Positions 35,401-49,580 of a DNA stretch of 64,000 bases are shown here, piece by piece. Each line of letters starts with the position of its first letter. Positions within the stretch are counted from its first letter, which is position 1. Under the pieces are notes generated by a model. The model did not search any database, had not been told where the DNA came from, and saw only the letters and a list, made by a program, of their open reading frames with translations. The translations under genes were made by a program, and so were the position numbers. This DNA is from Trichoplusia ni (lineage: Eukaryota > Arthropoda > Insecta > Lepidoptera > Noctuidae): NCBI RefSeq assembly GCF_003590095.1, contig NC_039488.1, positions 2,294,001 to 2,358,000 of the forward strand, written 5' to 3'.

Positions 35401-37763
35401 CTTTTGTTTCTTTTATTAATTTTCTCGGTACCAACTGTTCTAACAATGGTAACTTAATTGAATAGTAAATTAAGATTCTGTCACAAATTGCTTAAAAAAT
35501 CAAAAACTTTATAAACGCAACGTTTTTTTGCATACATCATTATCAAACCGTTTCATTTCACAAACATTTTATTTAAGACGCAAATTTATGAAGTAAAATT
35601 TGAATTTTATATTTCTGTATGCATGCTTATGCATACATACAACTATAAACAGCCAGTAGTCACACATGAAACCATAGTAACTAAACCTGCAACATAGTGT
35701 TTCAAATTACATTCCATTCTACAAATACGTAGACATAAACAACAGACTTCTTCATTCAAATAAAAAGGTAAGTGCAGTACTCTTTGTGAGCTGACTGCGT
35801 TATTGCATGACATTATTATTGGGGCAGTGTAAGAGGCACTTGCGAAAGGAAATTGAAGGCTATTCAACAATCTAGAGGCTCTTTGAAGTGTCCACGGTAA
35901 TAATGTGTTTCCCCTGCATGTATAAGTACGACTCTTATTTTATGCCAAAACCTGTTTTAGTGAAAGGGGCGCATATATTGGCATCGTTGAGTGAATTTGA
36001 ATATAGAATATACATCCTTTTAGTTTTTCTTTGTCAAGTCGCTCTTAACTGGGCAGATATTGGGAGAACCACTCGTCTATCAAAACGGGAAAAAATATTT
36101 TATTTTTCAAGATATATTTTTTTTTCAAGATTCGAAAATAGTATTTGATATATAATCCCGCCACAATTATTTGTATTCCATATTTAATTATTTTTTTTAA
36201 ATTAATCAATTAACTTTTCTGATCTGGATTCAGGGAAAGATAATATTACTATCTATAAAGGCAGTTTCCTGCTTTCTTTTTTAAATGAAACGCTACTGAC
36301 CATTAAAGTAATTTAAAAACAAAGGGGATTCATGTCAATAGGTACCAATCCTTGTATTTGCAGTATACAGTCGTAAATGCTAAACGTTCACTGGGTGTAT
36401 CACTTCCAGGGCATTTGATCCGCTATTGCGCTATAAATGACGCTCCGGCCCCGTCTCTCTCCCTCTAACCGACAGATAATACACTATAAACAATTTGTTA
36501 TTGTATTCGCCACATACATGCATCGATAAAATTATTCACGAACGAAAATTTTCTCCTTTATTATACAGGTTTTTTGTATAATATTCCGCAAATTGAGACC
36601 TTCATTGATTATACAGTATGAAATGGGTTTGGTATGTATATTTTTAAGGGTTTCTTAGAGAGGAAAACTATAAATGGGAACAATTTGTCAGTTATTTGGA
36701 AGGTTTCAAATAACTTACTTCAGTTTCGATCAAAACAAAATTATTAGTAAATATCTTCTTAGGGTTTTTTTTTTCATGTTTGAAAAATACCTTGCTTATT
36801 TGCGAAGACATAATTCCGAAATAACGGTTACGAAGTTACGCTTTTTACACTCCAGAGGCTTTAATTTAATGAGTTTATCATTTACTAAGAATTTTTGAAT
36901 CGGATTATTGGTCTTATTTCTCGTTTTTAACATAATACATAACTGATCTGCTCCCATTCATCACAGCTTGTTAAATCTTTCCTTTATGAATTTGTTATCT
37001 TATCCTGAAATAATTCAAATCGACCGAGTTGAAGATAAGTGCGATCAGCAAACTAAAATACAAACAAACTCTTACACATAACATATAAATAAATTGTGTA
37101 AGTATTATGCATTATTCGTATATCATCTCCGAAACCACAGCAACATTCTAAGTATCCGCAAATGCATAGTTTCCCTACATTCGGAAGGAAGACATCCCTC
37201 CCATTGTTGGATACAATATATACCTCGTATACCCTGATCACCGAAGCACTTGGACATCCTACCACCACATCTCAAATAGGATATGTAGAAACGAGACAGT
37301 GCTATACACAGCATTGAACGTTGTCTCACTTCGACAACAACCTGTATTACCATAAAATGATATGTCGCGGACGTAATAGCTGGGAACCTTCTACAATCTC
37401 AAAACCTAAATTTTTTGTACTTGTGAGAGCGGGATAGCACGCTACGTTACATAGAGCGCCATCTCCCTTCCTCAAGAACAGTATTAGTTCAAGATACAGT
37501 GGTAGGTCGTTAGCAATAGTTTCCGCGACACATCACTTTATGGTCACCCACGGTTTAGCATCGGCTTTAATGGCGTCTGCATAAACGTCTCTCATATCGT
37601 AAGACTGTTTCCTTGCTACGTTTATAGACGTCTTTTAATATGGTCTTCATAGTAACTTACATGTTCTCAAACAATAAAAGGGGTTGATAATTTCTGGTAC
37701 ATGCATTTAATTCTGGCTTTTATTTTGTGTTATTAAAATGGCAGATAAGCTGAATTTTAAGCT

Positions 37764-38040
37764 TCTAATATATAAAATCCCGTGTCACGATGTTAGTTAA
37801 AGTACTCCTCCGAAACGGCTTAACCGATTTTTACCAAATTTTATATGCGTATTCAGTAGGTCTGAGAATCGACTAACATCTATTTTTCATACCCCTAAGT
37901 GTCAAGGGTTTTTCACACTAAAACAATATTTTATTTTTTGGACAAAATTGTTTGTTTCATTTTTTTATAATGTGGCATTAAAAAATACATACAACTAGAA
38001 ATAATTTATTAGGCAAAACAACGTTTGCTGGGTCAGCTAG
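37764..38040 (+). mobile_element. Lep1-like Helitron, copy 1
   Basis: The copy starts with CTTCTAATATATAAAAT (from about 37762), continues with CGTGTCACGATGTTAGTTAAA and CCGAAACGGCTTAACCGATTT, and ends AACGTTTGCTGGGTCAGCTAG followed by T. The CTAG end and following T fit Helitrons. I recall this family as Lep1, a non-autonomous lepidopteran group. A second copy with the same ends lies at 62.59-62.87 kb. At about 280 bases it has no coding capacity. The exact 5' terminus is uncertain by a few bases because no A stands directly before the TC. Confidence 0.7.
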
Positions 38041-38330
38041 TTCAAATAAAATATACGACGTATTGATTATTTATAATGCTTTTTGTAAATTCCCAAATAT
38101 TGATAAACATTAAAAAATAAACGTAATAGGTAGACAAAAAAGTAATCAAACCTTTTTTAGACTATTATATTCAAGACTTTTTTCATAATTGAACAATTCA
38201 GAACATTTAGAGCCTTCATTTTTCTCCGTAAAAGTATAAAACAGTTGATCAACAAAGCAAAAACAGATAGGTTCGTTTTAATAAGGCCTCCCATTCATCA
38301 TTTGGCACAAAGCAGGATCGGACGCGATTG

Positions 38331-38400
38331 GATCCCGACGGCACAACTTTTAATTAAATAGAAACGCTCTTACTCGCACTTAGAAATTTGTAAAGTCTCA
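38331..38400. repeat. Diverged sequence pair, member 1 (with 59831-59895)
   Basis: The block shares CTTTTAATTAAAT and CGCTCTTAC, in the same order and spacing, with 59831-59895, plus weaker similarity on both sides. On the minus strand the shared core reads GTAAGAGCG, donor-like, but here the base before it differs and the CAG of the other member is lost. Either a dispersed repeat or a degraded duplicate of an exon-intron junction would explain it. Confidence 0.45.
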
Positions 38401-39496
38401 AGATAACATTGTTTAACTACGGAACGGATACAATGAATGAACTATTTCTCAGAAAACAAAACACAATCGGAAACAGACGTACTGAATTTAATCAATGAAA
38501 TTGTATAGATGATATGATATTTATAAGGAAAGTAAAAAAAATAAAAGTTAATTATGAATGAAAAACACCAGTCTGTAGTTATTCCACTGCTGGCAAAATG
38601 CCTTTTTCCATGAATAAGAGCAGTAGTTGAGTACTTAGTACAAATTAAAAGCAAATTAATAATTTTATTTTTAGATCATAGCGAATAATATGTGGAATAG
38701 ATGATTGCGTAATAAAATTGAGTGATGATCACATGAACAAAATGTTAGACCATTTTATACTCTTCACTCTAGTGTGTGTACAAAAAAATATGATAATTAT
38801 ATTATTCCATTGGCCTACTCTCGTAAATTGCCATTCATTTCATTTATATTTCCTTTGTGAGCTGAGTTTATTTGTATTTAATTATCTAGGACATTTAAGG
38901 TCAATAAACTTCTATCACCAAGTAAAGTGACCTAAAAGGTAGCCTCTTTGTGATCTACGCCTATTTAACCTTCTTCCAGACTTAAAAACAAAAGAGAGTA
39001 CAATTTTAGGACAACAAGAAAAATATATAATGCAAAAGAATCAAATATGCATCCTATACTTTGCAGCCACCAGCACAAATGTAAAATATTTAACGCAGTC
39101 GTTAAACAATAAACATGCGGAGTTAGAGCAATATGTATGTACAAATATTTTGCTTACGTTCCCCTGAAAATATAAGGAGTGTGGAATAAATTGCGACCGC
39201 TTGAAATCGCTCGAAACTACACCGTATTGGATTTAAAGTTTGTGACAGACAATAAATGGTGGCTGACTGTTGATATGCTAGAAATGCTTCATGGGTACGT
39301 GTGTAGGTCTTTGAAGTAATTTTGGAACTGGAAATTAGTTTTTATGGTGCTAGATATTTTTTTTTAATCTTGCCTAAAAATTCTCCTCTGCAGTGCACAG
39401 TCCTCTTTCTTTCTGCCCTAATATATTTTTAATGCGTTAATGCAAGAAATATATAAGTAAAAGATACAGAACAAGCGCCTATGCGCGTTCAATGCT

Positions 39497-39572
39497 AGTC
39501 CTGGGTGGGAATCGAACCAAGTCCTATTTACCAGTGAAACTACTTATTAAGAAAACGGATCAGCCAACTTCA
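39497..39572 (-). mobile_element. tRNA-derived SINE fragment (head region)
   Basis: The plus strand shows GTCCTGGGTGGGAATCGAACC, the reverse complement of the B-box region of the SINE family at 30.1 kb. The A-box side is scrambled and no body is recognisable. It is an old truncated copy. Confidence 0.55.
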
Positions 39573-42500
39573 GAATAAGAAACCATTTTTTTGCGGTGAG
39601 ACTCTTTGTAACATTTTTTTATATTTTTTTATTTAGACAACAACTCAAAACAAATCAATAAAATATAATAAAATTAAAATATTCCAAGCAATGAACAACC
39701 TTAGAAGTCTGACCTCATTATACTTTATACTTTTGACGGCTAAAAAAAAATCCTATCAATTATTCAATTTCTATAAACGAACCTAATGAGTTGACATATT
39801 ATAAATCGCGATCCTGAGAAATGAAGTCTACCTATCAAGAATGTTTTCACAATTTTTTTCTATGCCAACAACGGGAGATTTTCGATTCATGTTCGTTATT
39901 TGAAATCGTTATAAAAGGGATCGTTACAATTTCTAATTTCCCTGAAGGTTTCATCTTTCTTCTATTTGCAAAGTAGACACAACAGTGTTATAACATTGAA
40001 TTTTTAAGGCACTCTTGATTCAAAATTCTGGCACATTCTATTGGATGTTTAAAGCAACATACTTGTTAACTATTCGTTTGATATTATATTATTTTATCCT
40101 TCGAAAATAGTTTGACGCATTTCAACAGCGTTTTAAGAAAATAAAAATTTTATTACTCTCGTTTATTTGAGCCATCAATACCCACTATATAGATTATATA
40201 TTAGCGATGGGGAATAACGACATTCGTACCGCAAAAAAACTATGAATAAGTGTACATGTTTTGAACTGAAAGGTCTTTTTTATTAGCCTTCTTTCCATAT
40301 AATCCATAGGCTAGGTATAGACTAGACTGTGGCAATAGCTAGGCTTCTCATCTTCGGAATTAACCTACTCCTGGTAGTCTACTTTAATATATCTGTAAAA
40401 AAATATTATGATTTCGTGGTAATTTTCTTTTGTAATATATATTAACTTACCTGCTAGTCCTGATCACCAAAGCTTAGACATAGTAGGTACCTATACAAAT
40501 AAATATTATGTATTAAATAAATTCTTAATTCCAACTCTCTTAATATACCTACCATCCGCAAACTTCCTACTTTAATAAAGTTTTATTTGTCCCAAATAAA
40601 TCAATCAAAAGTATTAAATTAGTGCGCGTTATGAAGGGGTGGTCTTTCCAATTTAAAATCCGTTTTGTCACCGCCGCACTCCGAAACTTACCTTCAATAA
40701 AATTAATTATTAGTAAAGTAATTCAATTCGTCGGAAAGCGAGATTTGATTAAGTTTGATAACGAGTACTCGACGGGACTATTCGTATTCTCGAATAACAT
40801 CCACTTAAAATTCTCATTCGACGTTCTCTTAATACTACGGTTACAAGTTTGAACCTTGATTGACGAAGTAAACTAACTAAGCAAACTAGAAAATTAACTT
40901 TGATAACTAACACCCTGGATGTGCCGGCGGCACTTTCATTAGTTTCACACCAGTCGGCTTACATACAATGCGTTATGTTAAAATTTTAGTGCTCACCTCT
41001 CTGAGGTATTGAATACAACGAAGTTTTGAGTGAATTTGTTTCATATTATTCTGTTACATTTATATTGATTTAGTTGTTCAACTGATTTCGCTCATTTTGG
41101 GTTAGTCAATGCTCGTTTTCATTAATAGTTTATGTACTTAGTTAAACTCATGATGACTTAAGAAAGATAGAGAGTTTCCTCTCTTTCTATTCTCGAGTAT
41201 TACATGTATTAGTAACAACGACAGATGTATAAATAGGCTAGAATATGGGCTTAATAGTAGGCGATTTGATTCCTGATTTATAATTATATATCATCAAATA
41301 CTCTTGCTGTACGACTTATATTTGTGTACCGGATTCGCCCGCTTTTAAATTTGTCTCGGGCGAATCTGCCCATAATTGCATTCGAATCGACTACTTACCC
41401 AGAATATGACCAATTTTAAAAGCTAATTACTTCAGAAAACAATAAATTTCTCAACTTATTGCTGCTTAAACAGCCTTTAAACATTTATTTACTTACAGCA
41501 ATAAGCATGAAATTCCCTTAACCCCATATGGCCTTATAAACCACCACTCTAAACCTAACAATCGATTTCCCGTTCTATTTACATTTTATCGCGCACTGAC
41601 CTATATTTACAACACACATGATTTTTTTACAAATACAAACAAACGCGAAAACGCAATAAATTTTCATGCACCAAGCTTTTTTAGCTGATTGACTGTCAAT
41701 ACACAATATACGCAATCAGCGTCATTGTATTTACAATACACTTTTTTCGATTCTTTACTTCATTTGTTCTATATATTCCGAAATATGTTTACATCCGTGA
41801 GCTTTATTGCAATGCAATAAGGTTTATTTTTGATCTAGGTTATGCGGTCTTTGATACAAAAATTGTAGCAGCAACAATATTTATGGGTGAACATTCCGCG
41901 TCATGCGTGGCCGTACATCATAAGTTGCGACAGATGGTTTCACTTAGCGCCGCCCTAGATGGTAAGTTTAAATTTGACGTGACTCTATTGTTAACATCTA
42001 GGATAAAGTACTATTCTTTGTCTTCACAGCACTTGTAGTACAAGATTTTAACACTTAATTTGGAACCCTTTATGTCACTTAACATATACGACGGTGGCAA
42101 TTTACAAAATACTTTGTAATTCCAGGAAAAACACGGAGATAAACCCAAGTAATTTCGCAGTTTTTAGCTAACGCGCCATTGAACCTAATTGTCGGACTTG
42201 TTTTCTCAATAGCCACAAACCAAACATCAACTTTTATTACTTAACGTTGTCAAATCAACTTTACTGCGAGGAAAACAAGTCGTAAGTATCAAAGTTGAAC
42301 TATCAAAATTAATTGGAATATGAACAATGGCAATGGTAACGGAACTCGTCCGACTCAAGCATAAGATAACTAATCATAAGATCTCATGACCCGTGAATTA
42401 AACTTATTCGTTTTACATAGATATAGAGAAAGTTGTATAGATAGTGCAACGAGAATCTAAAGCGATTTGAGATAAAGATTAAGTCATCCGGTACGTGTCC

Positions 42501-45000
42501 GAGACGTCATCAGATGCCGTGAAATCGTTCTCCTTATCGTCAGTTATGGTGATTAGGTTGATAAGCTATAGCCACACTATCATAGCAGGCTTGTATAAAC
42601 CGATCTTAGGGAGATCGTCGTCGGCGTAAAACACGGAATCGATCGCGACACAGCTACATTGACGAACTAAAGACAACCTTAAGTGCATATATCCATTCCG
42701 ATACCGTTCGTAATGGAAGCTTTCATCGTTCAACCAGCAGAGATAAATGTACCGTGCTTGTGCAATTTGCTTTTGAAGTTTGCCTCGTGTGTGCGAACAC
42801 GGTAATGCACTAAAGCTCTCGTCTCGCCAATAATTTTACCATTTAAATTGAGTCTATCAATCGGGCTCTAAAATATCCTACGTGATGCCCTCTTTCAGCG
42901 CTGACTTGTTACATATTCATACCTACATCTGTATGCATCCGGAGACGGGAGCTGCTCCAATATTTCCACACTACGCCTTCTAACTCACCACGACACAACT
43001 TAGTAAAATAATTGAGCTCAGAAACTAGACGACTTGATAAAACAAAACACGGAACAAGCTTTTCATTTATTCATGCGCTTTGTTTTGCACTTCCTTACCA
43101 TATTTTTTCAAGTTAGACCAAGTTTCTTAGAGTGAATTTAATAACGGCTAGAAGTTTTATAAAAGAATGATACCAACAATACTTAAACATTTCGAGCGAA
43201 GCCATCGGCGCAACTAAGTTAGCTGCAAATATACGAGTAGGTACCGTGGAGTTTAGTTTATAAGATTTAAAAATAAATCAATCGAAACTTTGGAATTTGC
43301 TACACGGCTTACTCATGAATAGTAAGCTTTGCTTGATAAAGTAGTTACAGAATCTAAATACACACAAAAATATGAACAATTTTAGATGCTGCTAATAGAC
43401 GTTTCTACAGTAGCTCAAATAGACCCGTTTAGCTATGAAACCCAAAAATAAAAATGGAACAAGCGGTTGATAGATAAATAACAAACCAAACTTCGGGTTA
43501 ATAAAAAATTAATAATAAACATCTCAATAAATACTTAACACGCAATATCCCATACAAGATCGAAGTAAGCGGTATAAACGATTATTAGATGGCATTTTAT
43601 TTCGCGAGAGCTCTACTTCTGGTGCATTCGCGTTTCAACTTCGCCGCCGGTTCGGGAAATAAATTTCAAATCATGTTAGTAGCCGTGTGACACGGAGGGC
43701 GTTAGTTAAACGGAAAATATTTCTGTATAGCCCATGGGTGCAAAGCGGGCCGGCTCATGCGATTTTCTCTACGATTTTTGCGGCCGAGGTGCTACGAATT
43801 TTAAATTTTATTTGGAGTTCGCCTTGCTACGATTTTTTGGAAAATATCGGGTCAACTGCTACGGATGTATGGAGAATGTAGCGTATAAAATGTTACAAGT
43901 TTATTATTCCATTTTTAGTATAATATCTCTTAAAATAACTGAAGATATTATTTATAATCTATAGCTCTTTATAAGTTGCAAGTGTAGTCGTTATTGAGAA
44001 AAATATTGATGGGTTTTTTAACTCATCAGAATACACAAGTATTTTCACTTGAACATACAAAGTCCCTACGTGAGAGTGAGAACTTCTATCATTGTAACCG
44101 ACCCATTGAGAGTTAAAACCAAGTGTGGGATTGAATAATATATCATAAAACCTCTGCTGCAATATCTGGGTCAGTAATACCACGCTTCCACAAAGAACTG
44201 TGCTTTTGACGTTGTGACAACTTTCAGAACTTGAAATGACGGATGAAGCTCTATTTTAACGTTTGATTTTCAGTTCGGGTCATATTTTCAACTTATTTCT
44301 TCAATTGGTCATACTCTTTTAGCTGTGGAATATTTTTTATAGTAATAAAGGTTTAAATGGAAGGTTGGTGAGGATAGATGTTTCCAACATTAGGACCAAA
44401 ATTAATACAGCGTACTCTTACGCTAAGTACTTGGCTAAACCTCAATGATCATTTTGAGTCGAATAAAAAAAATATGTTGAATGCAGCATGGTCTATAATA
44501 AAACTGAACATCGGCTATCGGCCCTTCTTATTTATATCATGACCATATTATTTTTATCTAGAAATATTATATTCATAATACATAACAAGTGCAAATTAAC
44601 CTAGATATTCTGAACCTTACGAACTAGGTCGTCTGAACGAAAGCACACACTGTTTACACACTATATAACTAGACGAAATAAGTTACAAGCATCCTCATTT
44701 TCCGCTACTCTGCCTCATTCCTTAGTATTTCAGGAAACTTCAAATTGAATTTTTCATCTATATGAGAAGTAAAATTAAATTTCATATTTGTCTTAATTTT
44801 ATACGCGGTACAAGGTACGTAAACCTTGTACTATAAAATACATTTAGCAAACATGTTCTATATTTTCAAAGAGCTTTCTAACTTCTAAACAAGTACACCA
44901 GCTACTAGTAATAAATTTGTCAAGTAAAGACGGCAAATAACTCCGAATAAATTAATGTGAACCAGAAGTTGTATAACTAGCACTAATCTCCACACTTGGC

Positions 45001-45330
45001 AACTAGCGATTCACACATGCATAAACATGCACGGTGCATGCATTAGCGGCACGCGAGGCGAAATGAGTCCTTTGAAAACCATCGAAATACCTCGATATTT
45101 GTTCGGGGCTCGTTGAGTTTATTCGCGCCCCCAAGACGGGTAGATTGCGCTCGTGTGATGCACAGTGACGTAGTTCGCGACTCACACAAAACATCCGATA
45201 GTGCGCACAGTAGACTGTAATCTACCTCAAGTGGGGCACTCGCAATGCAGCCGTGCCCCCGACGCGGCGGCAATCACCACACGAGTGTGTGCACCATCGC
45301 TCCCCCAAGTCTGCCTCAAAAATAACATTA
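45001..45330. other. GC-richer block with repeat-like motif
   Basis: The block contains CATGCACGGTGCATGCAT, partly palindromic, and CACAAAACATCCGATAGTG at about 45184-45202. The exact reverse complement of that 19-mer occurs at 49687-49705. Open frames on both strands here are shadows of GC-rich composition. It may be part of a dispersed repeat or a control region. Confidence 0.35.
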
Positions 45331-46130
45331 GTACCTATAAACACTTCGACATGTTTCATACAAGCTCCGACAAGAGTATGACGCGACCCGTCGTAATCGC
45401 GTTGCGGTTTATTCGCGCAACTTTAGTAGTTTCAGGTTCACAGCTAGTTGACACTTCGACTAATGTGTTAAGTTTTTATGACCGACAGAAACGTGGACCG
45501 TTACCTGCCTACAATGATAGAACACTACGGAATACGAACAACATAATTTATTCTAAATAAACTTGTTCCAGTTTCCGGTATTAATCTTCAGATTGCTTCA
45601 TTTTATATCGGATGTCTGTCAAATTCTAATAAAATCGTTTTATCATCTTATAAAAATACCCAAAGCTTTTCCAATTATTGAATCTTGTCATTCACAAATC
45701 GTTATCTCATGATTAGAAAGCTGTGTATCTTTTATGTGAGCAATATTAAATACATGTTATTTCCATTGAAAATATAAATGACTATAGTCTACAGTTCACC
45801 CCAAGAACGGAACAATGATGGCATAAAAAAGAAATCAAAGAATCAGAGAGAAGAAAAAGTGGATTTTCTCGCAAAACAAGCTGAATCGCCGGAAGCGACA
45901 GGCACTACTGATTCCGATTTAGAAAACAATATAAAGCTGACGATGGTTTTCCGTACAATATTTTCCCGATAATGATGTTTATATAACGTTCACGACGCTC
46001 TGACTCACTTACTTCTATTAGTACCTATTCACACACTGAAGTAAACATTAATTCGTACCTCAAACGCGACAATCGCAATTATTTTCCAGTTAAGACGATT
46101 AAACGGTATTAAAAACGGTACGTACCTAAC
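45331..46130. other. No supported gene
   Basis: An open frame at 45778-45972 encodes a lysine- and glutamate-rich peptide with an acceptor-like CTACAG near its start and a stop at its end. It could be an alternative last exon, but I have no stronger evidence. The rest is AT-rich. Confidence 0.25.
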
Positions 46131-46400
46131 GAAACAGCTAGGAGCGAGGAAGGAATTTTCTTACACGTGCAGGGGCGGGCATTAAAGCGGAGTGTCTAAT
46201 TAAATTTGTTAGGTGTCAACATAAAGTTTCGTTTCGTCTGCCAACGTCCGCTGACTTACATTTGAATTGCGCTCTTGTGAAGTCGGCTCACGTCGCGCAC
46301 TGAATCAATTTCGCGTCAGCCTGAACTCCCCGCTCGACAGTATGTCGACTATTTCACTTAATGTCGCCGTATTTGACGCTCGAAATGTATAAATAAAATA
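46130..46400. promoter_or_regulatory. Possible enhancer or promoter block
   Basis: This compositionally distinct block contains TTACACGTGCAGGGGCGGG (an E-box-like CACGTG and a GC box), TCTAATTAAATTTG (homeodomain-like), TTAGGTGTCAAC (T-box-like), and a CpG-rich tail around 46290-46330. Motif density suggests regulatory DNA. No initiator and TATA pair is seen. Confidence 0.25.
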
Positions 46401-49400
46401 CACGAATGATGGTAACAATATTTTGATCGAGTATTTTTGTTATGTATTTTTGGTATCAGTTGCCTCTCCTCGAATGTGTTTTGAGATAAGTGCCTGTACT
46501 TTTGTTTACGTATTTAGGTATAAGTATCACACCTTTTTCAAATAAACTTGTCATTTAATATAAAAATACATTATCTAACAAAATGTGCTAAAATAATTAA
46601 AATTGTAAAAAAAATCGCTAATTACATGCAAAAATAGCTTTTCAGTTTTTCTAACTATTTAATAATTCCCAATGGAATAGGTACTACATTTTCTCAAAAA
46701 ACCTCAAAGGCAAAATAATGAAATTAACGTTAACGCGAGTGCGGAGCGAGGTAGCTGGGATGCACTCACCACTATAACGGGGCAATAAATTCCAAATAGT
46801 GCTACTATCTCGGGTAATGTAAACGTTCTTTAGTTAATCGGAAAATATTTGGTAGCTATACCTGTCATGAGCTCAGGATAGCCTCGCCTAGAAGCGACAT
46901 TGTAGAGCAAACATGGTTTTAATGTTGCAATGTTTTAACAAATACTTTTTAACTGAAAAAGAAGAGATGATAATGTTTTCTTTTAAAAGATTTTCTCAAA
47001 ATATACCAAAAATCTTTTAAAGATGAAAAATGATATTTAATGATAAAGATATATTAACAACACTCAGACATGCGTTAAAGACAAACCGTAACCTTTTAAC
47101 ATCATAATCTTCTTTTTAAATTTTACTCCAAGGATATAATAGTCGAAAGCCAAACGCCAAAGCGTCAGCAGAAACCTCCATTTGACTCCTCGTAAACCGT
47201 AAATAAAATTGGCTTCAGGTAACAAAATCCGAGTTTTATTTACGAGTACTAACACCAGTCTCAACTTCGAAGTCCCTAAAATCTGCAGACCAGTGATCCA
47301 TCTTCCTGTGGTCACATTCATGAACATTTACAAGAGTTATATGACTGTATGTTGTCTATACTTCGCTTGCACTAAAGTCTGTGTCTCCCAATGGAATTGC
47401 GAACATTTCCAACCCCTGCTGTAAGAGTTTTGTCTTTGCAACGGGACGTCGTCGTATCGGTAAATTGTGATAAAGCGCACAATCTTTTAACAACTTTTAT
47501 GTATTTAGTATTTGTATTGAAGTTGTGTTCTAACGAATAAGAACTTTTTGAATGGTTATACTGAGTGTTTAAACTAACAATCATATCTATGGTACTTACT
47601 TACTGCTTATGATCAAAGAAAAAAGCTCTAAGAAAGAAGTCTTTGCTATATCTTTTCCATTCAAATTTTGATTAAGTATGCTATAATATTTTCTGTCGGA
47701 AGGCGGATTCATAATTTAAATTCCGATCAGCTGATGACAATTTCGTATGATAAGACAATAATTTTCTCCCATAAAGTTTTTAATTTCCATACAAAAATTT
47801 GCTTTCAAAACTGAGTTCAGTAACGGAGTCTGAACAGGCAGAGGCAAGCCTGAAAGGGAAGTAAATATCAGGATTAGAAAAACCGGGATTCCTAATCCCT
47901 TGACTCCGTGCGCACTTTTACAAGTCAGCCTTTCCCGACGTCGCGTCTAATGCACTTACAGATTTAGATATAGGATTTACGTAGATATACCTATACACAT
48001 CAATAGCGACGTGCTTTTGTATTTATTGGGTAAAAGCAAGAAGACTCTACGATTAAAATAAAAATTATTTGATTAAGTACCTACATAGCGTTTTAATGAA
48101 TTGACACGGTGACGAAAAATACCGTAGATCGAGCGTAGATAAAAAAAAACAATAAAATAAATAGTAATGGATCACAATGATTTATATAATACCAACATTT
48201 ATGTAAAAGACCTTCCAAAATATTGTTCTTTAATAAAAACTCACAAGAAATTCCTTAAGTTACTCTTTTAAAAATAAATGTATGTACAATATTTATTACA
48301 CAATATTATTTACTATAAGAAGAAATATAAAAAAGTAATTACTTAAATATTTTATTTTTGAGGATCAACAATTAATAAATATCTGACCACACATACATAA
48401 ATATACGTATAGACCCTAAAGTCCCCTTCCCCGTTTCATATCACTCACATTATAAAGCTATATATATTAAAACTATATAGTTAAGTTGTTATCGTAGTGC
48501 AGTACAATAAAAACTTCCCCTAGGAAATTCATAAGTATTGCACACACGAACAGAGAGCACATGCGTGCTTACATCTAAACAATGCACGTCATCGCAACCA
48601 GCTCAAGTGCTGGCGCCGATAATATGACGCTTTTGTACAAACTGGCGAACTTTAACTAAAATTACGAGTAGTTAATAAAATTTTGAAAAACTCGACAGTA
48701 AAAATGACTCGAGCGATTTTTATCAAACATGTCTGAAATAGACATATTTCATCATTAATATAAAACAATCTAAATAGGTATAGCTTAGAGGTCAGGAGCT
48801 ATGATGTCACAAACAAACATGAAGACGATAGACAGACGACAAGTCCAACAAAAACAGAAAAATCATGCAGACAACTGATTAAGGCTTGAGAGCCAGAGAA
48901 ATAAAAAACTTGAAGAATTATCAGTTTTAATGAAGTATGGACTTTTTATATCACCTAATATTTCCAAAACAGTTTAGTTCACAATAAAATAAACATGTCA
49001 CTTTTCATAACCTGGTAGTACAGACACAAGAAGAACCTTAGAAGACGACTAAATTACTCTGTTAATACTAAATGTATTAAGAAATGACAACTATGAAAAA
49101 CGTTGTAATGTTTTCTTAGAATGTTCAATGAAGTATACAATGTAATCACATCTTAAAACCCAAAGGAACATTTAAAGATAATTACGCGTTTAAAATTATA
49201 TTTCTCAGATAAACACACCTTGGTGACACATTCTCGTAACAAAAACAAGAACAAATCCTATTTCCTCAGAATGTTTTCCAGTCAAGTTTCGCAATCATTT
49301 GTACGAGGAAGTAAAGCAGCTGTGATATTACAACTGTATTCGATATATTTTTACATGTAGGTTTATTTTTTGTGTAACCTCTTTGACACTGAATACACTT

Positions 49401-49580
49401 GATTTATTCCTTTCGATAACAAATGTTCGCGGAGAAAACCGATACGTGATTGAAAGGCGTATTCGTAACATTATGAACAAGAAAGAAAAAACCAAGATGG
49501 CGTCGATTTCGAGGAACATATTAACGGCGTGTTAAAATGAGAAGATTTACTAATTGTAGTTAGCTCCATTTTAGCTTTGC
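46401..49580. other. AT-rich sequence, no gene seen
   Basis: An imperfect inverted repeat (TCTTTTAAAAGATTTT against AAAAATCTTTTAAAGA, about 46978-47026) is visible. Overlapping frames on both strands near 47064-47424 cancel each other as evidence. Nothing else is supported. Confidence 0.3.

Larger units (their letters stand above)
31229..37763. other. Long stretch without a recognised gene
   Basis: I see only short open frames, none with coding character and matching splice sites. Several GC-richer, motif-dense patches stand out from the AT-rich background: 31800-31960, 32330-32445, 33600-33720 and 34980-35340. The first two are listed separately as possible regulatory DNA. The rest is intron- or intergenic-like. 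Confidence 0.35.
38041..45000. other. Long stretch without a recognised gene
   Basis: No supported exon is seen. GC-richer patches rich in GATA-like or homeodomain-like motifs occur at 40640-40860 and 42460-42700, for example AGATAAAG, CTTATCG and TGATAAGC within 120 bases in the second. Other frames, including two overlapping ones at 43687-43964, look like chance. Confidence 0.3.

Noticed and set aside
45201..45560. Plus-strand frame of 119 codons, the longest in the window without N
   Set aside because: It begins with a non-ATG codon in a GC-richer repeat-like block, the peptide is not protein-like, and overlapping minus frames exist. Chance is the simpler explanation.
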